From assembly GCF_020873875.1 (NCBI RefSeq), contig NZ_JAHWGU010000006.1, positions 248,001-312,000 on the forward strand: a DNA stretch of 64,000 nt. Reading direction: 5' to 3'. A program made the position numbers and the translations under genes. Origin of the DNA: Actinoplanes sp. DH11. Its GTDB lineage: Bacteria; Actinomycetota; Actinomycetes; Mycobacteriales; Micromonosporaceae. The first letter of the stretch is position 1; every line of letters starts with the position of its first letter. Shown here in pieces: positions 58,714 to 64,000 of the stretch. The notes beneath the pieces are model-generated. The model did not search any database. It was not told where the DNA came from and was given only the letters and a program-made list of their open reading frames with translations.

Positions 58714-58761
58714 GCGGAGACAGTCTCCGCTTCACTCGAAACGATACGGAGCGCGTCTCCG
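58714..58761. promoter_or_regulatory. CGGAGAC-type operators upstream of the reductase gene
   Basis: GCGGAGAC-A-GTCTCCGC (58714-58730) is a perfect palindrome; CGGAG...TCTCCG at 58747-58761 is an imperfect second copy overlapping TATCGT (minus strand, 58749-58744), a likely -10. The same motif occurs before the TetR gene. Confidence 0.65.
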
Positions 58762-58793
58762 CTTCGCCAGGGGAACGGGCTGTGAGCCAGGCC

Positions 58794-59399
58794 CTACGCC
58801 GGCTGCCCGGGTGCCGCCGGCGTCGCCCAGCCGGTGCGCATCAGGGCGGACAGCGCCCGGGGCGAGGACTCGTCGGCCATCGCGGCGCTGCTGACCCAGC
58901 TCGTCGCCAGCACTGCCAGGAACAGCTCCCGGCCTCGTACCCCCGGCCGCGCGCCGCCGTCCCGCTGGGCCGCGTGCAGGAACTCGTCGGTGGTGGTGAT
59001 GAAGCCGTGGCACGTCAGGGCGAGCGGTGAGCTCTCCTCGGTGATCGCTGCCCGCAGTGGCTCGGGCAGGCCGTCGAAGGCGGTGGCCCACTCGCCGAGC
59101 GCGTCGAGCCAGAGGTCGAGCGCGGTGGTGGTGTCCCGCTCCTGCTCCCGGATGGCGTCGCGCCGGGCCACGAGCGCGTCCGCGCGGGCCTGCAGCAGCG
59201 CGGCCAGCAGTGCCTCCCGGTTGGGGAAGTGCCGGTAGAGGGTGCCCGCCCCGATGCCGGCGAGTTTGGCGATGGCGTCCATCGAGCCGGTGACGCCGTG
59301 CTCGGCGAAGTACTGCTCGGCGATGTGCAGGATGTGCGTCCGGTTGCGCTGCTTGTCGGTGCGCGTCCGCCGCTCGTTCGTCCCTGTGCTCCCGGTCAC
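58794..59399 (-). CDS. TetR family regulator of the flavin monooxygenase locus
   Basis: A 201-residue TetR repressor. Helix-turn-helix: THILHIAEQYFAEHGVTGSM, then IAKLAGIGAGTLYRHFPNRE; C-terminal ligand-binding domain with a SBP/TetR_C pattern (LDLWLDALGEWATAFDGLPE). GTG start (VTGSTGTNERRTRT) after GGAAAGGACGTGCGGA; the ORF reaches 59567 without support. Two or three CGGAGA-type palindromes lie in the divergent region toward the LLM oxidoreductase and before the reductase gene, so it probably represses both transcripts and itself. Confidence 0.88.
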   Translation of the reverse strand: MTGSTGTNERRTRTDKQRNRTHILHIAEQYFAEHGVTGSMDAIAKLAGIGAGTLYRHFPNREALLAALLQARADALVARRDAIREQERDTTTALDLWLDALGEWATAFDGLPEPLRAAITEESSPLALTCHGFITTTDEFLHAAQRDGGARPGVRGRELFLAVLATSWVSSAAMADESSPRALSALMRTGWATPAAPGQPA

Positions 59400-59424
59400 T
59401 CCGCACGTCCTTTCCTGGAAAAAG

Positions 59425-59470
59425 CGGAGACCTTCTCCGTATGTTGGTGTGAGCAAAACGGAGACTACCT
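59425..59470. promoter_or_regulatory. CGGAGA-type operators between TetR and LLM oxidoreductase genes
   Basis: CGGAGA-CCT-TCTCCG (59425-59439) is a palindrome; a further half-site CGGAGACTACCTCC starts at 59459. TATGTT at 59440-59445 could be a -10 for the plus-strand operon. Confidence 0.55.
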
Positions 59471-59557
59471 CCTCATTGTCCGGGACGACGAGTTCCGCCC
59501 GCCCGCCTCGTGGCCGCGGAACCGCCCCGGACCCGTACCTCAGTCGAAGGACATGCC

Positions 59558-60904
59558 GTGACCACACCGCAGATGCTCCTGGCCATCCAGATCGCCAACG
59601 GCTACGGGGCGCAACCCGGCGCCTGGCGGATGCCGGGTGTGGACCCGTCGAGCTACACCGACATGGACGCCATCGTGCGGTACGCGCAGGCAGCCGAACG
59701 TGGCAAGATCCAGCTCGTCTTCCTGGCCGACACCCCCGCGCTCACCGTCGACCTGGAAAGGGAGACCCCGCAGCACGCCATCGATCCCCTGGTGGTGCTC
59801 ACCTCGATGGCGCGCGGCACTGAACGGATCGGCCTGGTCGCGACCGGCTCGACCACGTTCAACGAGCCCTACACGATCGCGCGGCAGTTCAAGGCCCTGG
59901 ACGTGATGAGTCACGGCCGGGCCGGCTGGAACGCGGTCACCACCTCGACACCCGCCGCCGCCGCGAACTTCGGCAGCCCGGTGCCGCCCCGCGCGGAGAA
60001 GTACGAGCGGGCCCACGAGGTCGTCCAGGTGGTCCAGGCGCTGTGGGGCAGCTGGGGAAGCGACGCGTGGGTCCGTGACGTCGCCGGCAACCGGTTCGCC
60101 GACATGAGCAAGATCCAGGCGGTCAATCTGCAGGGCCGGTACGTGGCCTCCCGCGGCCCCCTGCCCATCCCGCCGTCGGAACAGGGCCAGCCGGTCGTGT
60201 TCCAGGCCGGCGGCGGGGCACACGGCCTGGAGCTGGCGGCCCGGTACGCCAGCGGCGTCTACGCCAACCCGTTCACCATCGAGGAGGGCCGGGCGTACCG
60301 CACGGCGCTGCGGCAGGCCGCCGAACGCGTCGGCCGCGACCCCGACGAGATCAAGCTGTTCGCCGGCTTCATGCCCAGCGTCGCGCCCAGCCGGCGGGCG
60401 GCGCTGGACCGGCGCCGCCGGCTCGACGAGGCGATCGACCTGGAGCAGCGCGCGGCGTACCTCGGCATGATGATCGGTCTGCGCCTGGACCCCGGCAAGC
60501 TCGACGAGCCGCTGACCACCCGGCAACTCGCCGAGGCCCGCGCCAACCCGGGCGACCCGCGCTCGGCCCGCGCGCTGGAGGTCGCCCGTACGGGCTGGTC
60601 GCTGCGGGACGTGCTGGCCCACGGGGTCATCGACTACCACCCGGTCGTGCCCGGCACCGCCGCCGACGTCGCCGACCACATGCAGCAGTGGTTCGAGGCC
60701 GGCGCCTGCGACGGGTTCTCGCTGGCGATCGACGTCTACCACGACGGCATCGACGCCTTCGTCGACCAGGTGATCCCGCTGCTCCAGGAACGCGGCGTGT
60801 TCCACCCCGACTACGAGGGCGCCACCCTGCGCGACCACCTCGGTGCGCCCGCCCAGTACGGCCTCGACCCCCGCCTGGCCGCGACGGCAACCGCCGCCGG
60901 CTGA
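59558..60904 (+). CDS. LLM-class flavin-dependent monooxygenase (NtaA/SnaA/DszA type)
   Basis: A 448-residue FMNH2-dependent monooxygenase of the bacterial luciferase-like NtaA/SnaA/DszA branch. Markers: GAWRMPGVDPSSYTDMDAIV, YAQAAERGKIQLVFLADTPA, RIGLVATGSTTFNEPYTIAR, FKALDVMSHGRAGWNAVTTS, and PVVFQAGGGAHGLELAARYA. Such enzymes oxidise aminopolycarboxylates, sulfur heterocycles or pristinamycin precursors and need a separate flavin reductase, which is the third gene of this operon. GAAGGA 6 nt before GTG. Substrate unknown. Confidence 0.9.
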   Translation: MTTPQMLLAIQIANGYGAQPGAWRMPGVDPSSYTDMDAIVRYAQAAERGKIQLVFLADTPALTVDLERETPQHAIDPLVVLTSMARGTERIGLVATGSTTFNEPYTIARQFKALDVMSHGRAGWNAVTTSTPAAAANFGSPVPPRAEKYERAHEVVQVVQALWGSWGSDAWVRDVAGNRFADMSKIQAVNLQGRYVASRGPLPIPPSEQGQPVVFQAGGGAHGLELAARYASGVYANPFTIEEGRAYRTALRQAAERVGRDPDEIKLFAGFMPSVAPSRRAALDRRRRLDEAIDLEQRAAYLGMMIGLRLDPGKLDEPLTTRQLAEARANPGDPRSARALEVARTGWSLRDVLAHGVIDYHPVVPGTAADVADHMQQWFEAGACDGFSLAIDVYHDGIDAFVDQVIPLLQERGVFHPDYEGATLRDHLGAPAQYGLDPRLAATATAAG

Positions 60905-60949
60905 TCGTCCCGCTGCGCCCACGACCGGAACCACCAACAGGAAGCCCTC

Positions 60950-62422
60950 ATGACATCTGCGGACACCACCACGCCGGACGCCGCGCCCCCGGCCGTCGAG
61001 GCCCGGCCCGGCGACCGGCTCGCACCGGGCGACGGCCTGATCATCGGACTGCTGATGCTCTCGGCATTCGTCGTCCTGCTCAACGAGATGATGCTGGGGG
61101 TGGCACTGCCCACCCTGATCATCGACTTCGGCATCACCCCGGGCACCGGGCAGTGGGTCACCACCGGGTACCTGCTGACCCTGGCGGTGCTGATCCCGGC
61201 CACCGGGTTCGTGATGCGCCGCTACCACCTGCGCACCATCTTCCTCGGCGCGCTCTCGCTCTTCACCCTCGGCACGGTGATCGCCGCGGTCGCGCCGGGC
61301 ATCGGCGTGCTGCTGACCGGCCGCATCATCCAGGCTGCCGGGACCGCCGTCTTCGTACCCCTGCTGATGACCACCACCATGCGCCTGGCCCCGGCCGCCC
61401 GCCGTGGCCGGTTGATGGCCCTGGCCACGGCGGTGCCGGCGGTGGCCCCCGCGGTCGGTCCCGCGCTGTCCGGGCTGGTGCTGTCCGGTCTGAGCTGGCG
61501 GTGGCTGTTCCTCCTGATGCTGCCCGTCGCCGGTGCCGCGCTGGCACTCGGAGCGGTGAAGCTGCGCAACATCACCACCCCGGAGCCGGTGACCCTCGAC
61601 GTGCTCTCCCTGCTGCTGTCCGCGATCGGGTTCGGCGGACTCGTCTACGGGCTGGCCTCCATCGGGGAGGCGGTGTCCGGGCACGCGCCGATCCCGCTCT
61701 GGATCCCGATCACGATCGGCGTGGCCGGCGTCGCGGCCTTCGTCCGCCGCCAGATCGTGCTGCGACGCGGCCCCGGCGCCTTCCTCGACATGCGCATCCT
61801 CGGCAACCGGGCGTTCACGGCGCCGCTGCTGGTGATGCTGGTCATCGCGCTCAACGGCTTCGGCGTCCTGATCGTGCTGCCCCTGATCCTGACGGACGTG
61901 ACCGGTCTGAGCACCTTCGAGCTCGGACTGTTCCTGGTGCCCAGCGGCGCGATCATCGCGCTCGTCTCCGCCCTCGGCGGCCGGGTCTACGACCGTTTCG
62001 GGCCACGGCCCCTGGCGATCCCCGGCGCGATCATCTGGACGGCCACCTTCTGGTTGCTCACCCGGATGGACGAGGGCACCGGCGTGTGGACCGTCCTGGC
62101 GATCTACCTGGTCATGTCGGGCGCGCAGGCCCTGATGTGGGGGCCGATGACCACTGCCGCGCTGGCGTCGCTGCGCGCGGAACTGCAGCCGCACGGCAGT
62201 GCCGCCTTCGGCACCGTCCAGCAGCTGGCCGGTGCCGCGGGTGGGGCGGTGCTCGTCTCCGCGTACACGATCGGGGCGGACGCGGCCGCCGCCGGCGCAC
62301 TCACCACAGCCCAGTCGATCGCCGCCGGCCGGGCCGCCTTCACCACCGCCGGGGTCATCGCCTTCGCCGCCGTCCTCGGCACCCTGTTCGTCGGCCGGAC
62401 CCCGGCCGCCGCCGAGGAGTGA
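60950..62422 (+). CDS. MFS transporter, DHA2 (EmrB/QacA) type
   Basis: A 490-residue exporter with about 14 transmembrane helices, typical of the DHA2 drug:H+ antiporter group. Markers: LNEMMLGVALPTLIIDFGIT, TGYLLTLAVLIPATGFVMRR (motif A-like) and RIIQAAGTAVFVPLLMTTTM (motif C-like PAVGPALSGLVL follows). Sits in the monooxygenase operon (45 bp after the previous stop, 1 bp before the next ATG), so it may export the substrate or product of that pathway. Confidence 0.9.
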   Translation: MTSADTTTPDAAPPAVEARPGDRLAPGDGLIIGLLMLSAFVVLLNEMMLGVALPTLIIDFGITPGTGQWVTTGYLLTLAVLIPATGFVMRRYHLRTIFLGALSLFTLGTVIAAVAPGIGVLLTGRIIQAAGTAVFVPLLMTTTMRLAPAARRGRLMALATAVPAVAPAVGPALSGLVLSGLSWRWLFLLMLPVAGAALALGAVKLRNITTPEPVTLDVLSLLLSAIGFGGLVYGLASIGEAVSGHAPIPLWIPITIGVAGVAAFVRRQIVLRRGPGAFLDMRILGNRAFTAPLLVMLVIALNGFGVLIVLPLILTDVTGLSTFELGLFLVPSGAIIALVSALGGRVYDRFGPRPLAIPGAIIWTATFWLLTRMDEGTGVWTVLAIYLVMSGAQALMWGPMTTAALASLRAELQPHGSAAFGTVQQLAGAAGGAVLVSAYTIGADAAAAGALTTAQSIAAGRAAFTTAGVIAFAAVLGTLFVGRTPAAAEE

Positions 62423-62423
62423 C

Positions 62424-62915
62424 ATGACCGGCTTCGCACCACTGCCCCCGGACGAGCTGCGGTACGCGTTCGCGGGCTTCGCCACCGGCGTCACCCTGGT
62501 CGCCGCGCTCGTCGACGGACGTCCGACCGGCATGCTGGCGAACTCCTTCACCTCCGTCTCGCTCGATCCGCCGCTGGCCGCGCTGAGCTTCGCGCGCAGC
62601 TCGACGACGTGGCCGGCCCTGCGCCGCGCTCCACAGTGGGGGATCAGCGTGCTCGGCGAACACCACCGCGCCGACCTGGCGGCCCTCTCCCGGCCCGCCG
62701 GTGTGCGGTTCGACGGGGTCACCTGGAACGCCACGGACCACGGGGCCGTCTTCGCCGACCGGCCCGCCGCGGCCTTCCGGGTCACCGTCGAGACCGAGGT
62801 CGACGCCGGGGACCACGTGCTCACCCTGCTGCGCGTCCACGCCCTGCACCGCTCCGCCGACGCCGCGCCGCTGGTCTTCCACGGCAACGGCCTGCACCGG
62901 CTCACGGGACTCTGA
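62424..62915 (+). CDS. flavin reductase (two-component monooxygenase partner)
   Basis: A 163-residue flavin reductase-like protein: ELRYAFAGFATGVTLVAALV, GMLANSFTSVSLDPPLAALS, WGISVLGEHHRADLAALSR and DHVLTLLRVHALHRS match HpaC/NtaB-type NAD(P)H:flavin oxidoreductases. It supplies FMNH2 to the LLM monooxygenase. ATG lies 1 bp after the transporter stop. Confidence 0.9.
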   Translation: MTGFAPLPPDELRYAFAGFATGVTLVAALVDGRPTGMLANSFTSVSLDPPLAALSFARSSTTWPALRRAPQWGISVLGEHHRADLAALSRPAGVRFDGVTWNATDHGAVFADRPAAAFRVTVETEVDAGDHVLTLLRVHALHRSADAAPLVFHGNGLHRLTGL

Positions 62916-62944
62916 TCAGCGATCACTTTCGGTACGGTGCGTGC

Positions 62945-63265
62945 ATGGGTCGCGTCATCTACTCCGTCGCGTCGTCGGTGGACGGCTACCACACCGACGC
63001 CCAGGGCGACTTCTCCTGGGCGGTGCCCGACGAGGAGGTCATCGCCGCGCTCAACGCCGACGCGGCCGGGGTGAGCACCTATCTCTATGGACGCAAGATG
63101 TCCCTGCGGCTCGGTGTCGTCGACGTGGTCGAGCTGCTGCTCTGCCCGGTCGTCGTGGGCGGCGGGACCAGGGTGCTGCCCGGCGGGTGGCGCACGTCGC
63201 TGTCGCTGCGGCGGGAACGCCGGTTCGGCAACGGCATGGTGCAGCTCACCTACGACGTGGCCTGA
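62945..63265 (+). CDS. RibD/DHFR-like protein with internal in-frame deletion
   Basis: Two ends of the actinobacterial RibD C-terminal/dihydrofolate-reductase-like family joined directly: N-terminal MGRVIYSVASSVDGYHTDAQ ... GVSTYLYGRKM, then, after only a few residues, the C-terminal LRLGVVDVVELLLCPVVVGG and RVLPGGWRTSLSLRRERRFG. Intact members have ~180-190 residues; this has 106. The ~80 missing residues include the central NADP-binding strands, so the protein is probably inactive. TACGGT ends 6 nt before ATG (leaderless). Frame is preserved across the junction near 63100. Confidence 0.8.
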   Translation: MGRVIYSVASSVDGYHTDAQGDFSWAVPDEEVIAALNADAAGVSTYLYGRKMSLRLGVVDVVELLLCPVVVGGGTRVLPGGWRTSLSLRRERRFGNGMVQLTYDVA

Positions 63266-63337
63266 GCTGCCCTCCGGCGGCTGGGTGGCCGGTGTGCGCC
63301 GTCCGGCCGTACGGTGCGGGCTCCTAGGATCTCCGGC

Positions 63338-63934
63338 GTGGAACAGCTCAGCACTCGCGTCGTGTACAGCAACCCGTGGATGACCGTCCGGGAGGACGAG
63401 ATCAGGCGGCCGGACGGCAGCGACGGCATCTACGGTGTCGTGGAGAAACCCGACTTCGCGCTGGTGCTGCCGCGCTGGGAGAAGGGGTTCTGGCTGGTCG
63501 AGCAGTTCCGTTACCCGGTGGGCCGGCGCGCCTGGGAGTTCCCGCAGGGCAGCTGGGGCGCGGGAGCCGCCGGCGAGCAGACCGAGCTGGCCCGGCGGGA
63601 ACTCGCCGAGGAGACCGGGCTGCGAGCGGCGGACCTGACCCATCTCGGTCACCTCTATGAGGCGTACGGGTACTCCACCCAGGGTTTCGACGTCTACCTG
63701 GCCACCGGCCTCGCCGAGGGCGAACCGGACCGCGAGCCGACCGAACAGGACATGATCCACCGCGCCTTCACCGACGCCGAGATCACCGCCATGATCCGCT
63801 CCGGCGCCATGGTGGACGCCCCGTCACTTGCCGCACTCACCCTCTACCACCTGGCGTCGCCGAGCATCCGCAGCGCGCCCGGCACCGCCCTCCCCGAGCC
63901 GGACGCCGGCCACCGCGACAGCACGCCGTCGTGA
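63338..63934 (+). CDS. NUDIX hydrolase (ADP-ribose pyrophosphatase-like)
   Basis: A 198-residue NUDIX enzyme with a Nudix box GSWGAGAAGEQTELARRELA-EETGL (GxnExnREUxEExGU) near residue 82, flanked by LVLPRWEKGFWLVEQFRYPV and RRAWEFPQG, the pattern of ADP-ribose/NDP-sugar pyrophosphatases of housekeeping type. GTG start, with TAGGAT 7 nt upstream and no Shine-Dalgarno: leaderless. Followed by palindromic-repeat copy D. Confidence 0.9.
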   Translation: MEQLSTRVVYSNPWMTVREDEIRRPDGSDGIYGVVEKPDFALVLPRWEKGFWLVEQFRYPVGRRAWEFPQGSWGAGAAGEQTELARRELAEETGLRAADLTHLGHLYEAYGYSTQGFDVYLATGLAEGEPDREPTEQDMIHRAFTDAEITAMIRSGAMVDAPSLAALTLYHLASPSIRSAPGTALPEPDAGHRDSTPS

Positions 63935-63943
63935 CCCGCCCCA

Positions 63944-64000
63944 GATGTTGATCTGCTAGCGATGCGAAATCGCTGTGATCATGGGGTCGAAACCGCGATT
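63944..64000. repeat. ~80 bp dispersed palindromic repeat, copy D (truncated by window end)
   Basis: Begins GATGTTGATCTGCTAGCGAT, then AAATCGCTGTGATCATGGGG and the start of the returning arm (ACCGCGATT), where the window stops. Same orientation as copy A. Confidence 0.85.

Noticed and set aside
59540..63760. 1406-codon open frame on the minus strand
   Set aside because: Antisense shadow of the monooxygenase operon caused by high-GC third positions; Gly/Arg/Asp-rich with no motifs.

Overview
The window is 64 kb of GC-rich, densely packed chromosomal DNA from a filamentous actinobacterium. GTG starts are common, GC bias is strong at third codon positions, and the content includes TetR/MarR/PaaX/YafY regulators, NarL-type two-component systems, VOC and GNAT families, an SPL-family radical SAM enzyme and secreted polysaccharide hydrolases with carbohydrate-binding modules. 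The best guess is Micromonosporaceae (Actinoplanes-like). That is an inference from gene content; no rRNA or tRNA gene is present to settle it. I see no prophage, transposase or CRISPR array.

Layout. 0-3.2 kb: a DUF1295 membrane protein, then a probable leaderless small ORF with an attenuator-like hairpin ahead of a frameshifted S-adenosylhomocysteine-hydrolase-like gene and an adenosine deaminase, a SAH/adenosine salvage pair. 3.2-10 kb: a small antitoxin-like protein, a MarR regulator with a double operator, a Baeyer-Villiger monooxygenase with its TetR, a zinc alcohol dehydrogenase and GNAT/TPR-like genes. 10-18.9 kb: VOC proteins, an SPL-family radical SAM protein, a secreted lipase, a TolB-like propeller, a YafY/VOC divergent pair, an MFS pump and an orphan helical protein. 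18.9-28.3 kb: two NarL-type two-component systems, each beside a DUF418 membrane protein, separated by a PNPOx-like protein, a PaaX regulator, a GNAT and an alpha/beta hydrolase. 28.4-33.8 kb: a xylan-related group with a GH10 xylanase under a CebR-like palindrome, an ECF sigma factor fused through a zinc-binding anti-sigma-like segment and one transmembrane helix to an extracellular AbfB sugar-binding domain, a secreted protein and a PAP2 phosphatase. 34-38.8 kb: a large DUF6493 HEAT-like protein, a GNAT, and a DUF2243/CtaG pair. 38.9-44.2 kb: a Pls/PosA-type single-module synthetase for an amino-acid homopolymer, translationally coupled to an M1 metallopeptidase. 44.4-53.1 kb: a GH81 beta-1,3-glucanase and a GH19 chitinase flank small ArsR/SRPBCC/SnoaL/VOC genes and several tandem repeats. 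53.2-64 kb: a coiled-coil protein, a class C beta-lactamase-like serine hydrolase, a decayed EAL gene, an erythromycin-esterase-like gene and a putative immunity protein sharing a duplicated upstream element, then a TetR-controlled flavin monooxygenase operon (LLM oxidoreductase, MFS pump, flavin reductase), an internally deleted RibD/DHFR-like gene and a NUDIX hydrolase.

Recurring signals. An ~80 bp palindromic repeat occurs four times in intergenic DNA. Many genes have a TANNNT -10 hexamer 6-8 nt before the start codon, the arrangement of leaderless transcripts. Several coding sequences carry in-frame minisatellites at domain edges. GH10, GH81 and GH19 enzymes plus the AbfB-linked sigma factor suggest a soil saprophyte degrading plant, fungal and arthropod polymers; the homopolymer synthetase suggests an antimicrobial polycation or related product. 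All functions are assigned from motifs read by eye; no database search was run.
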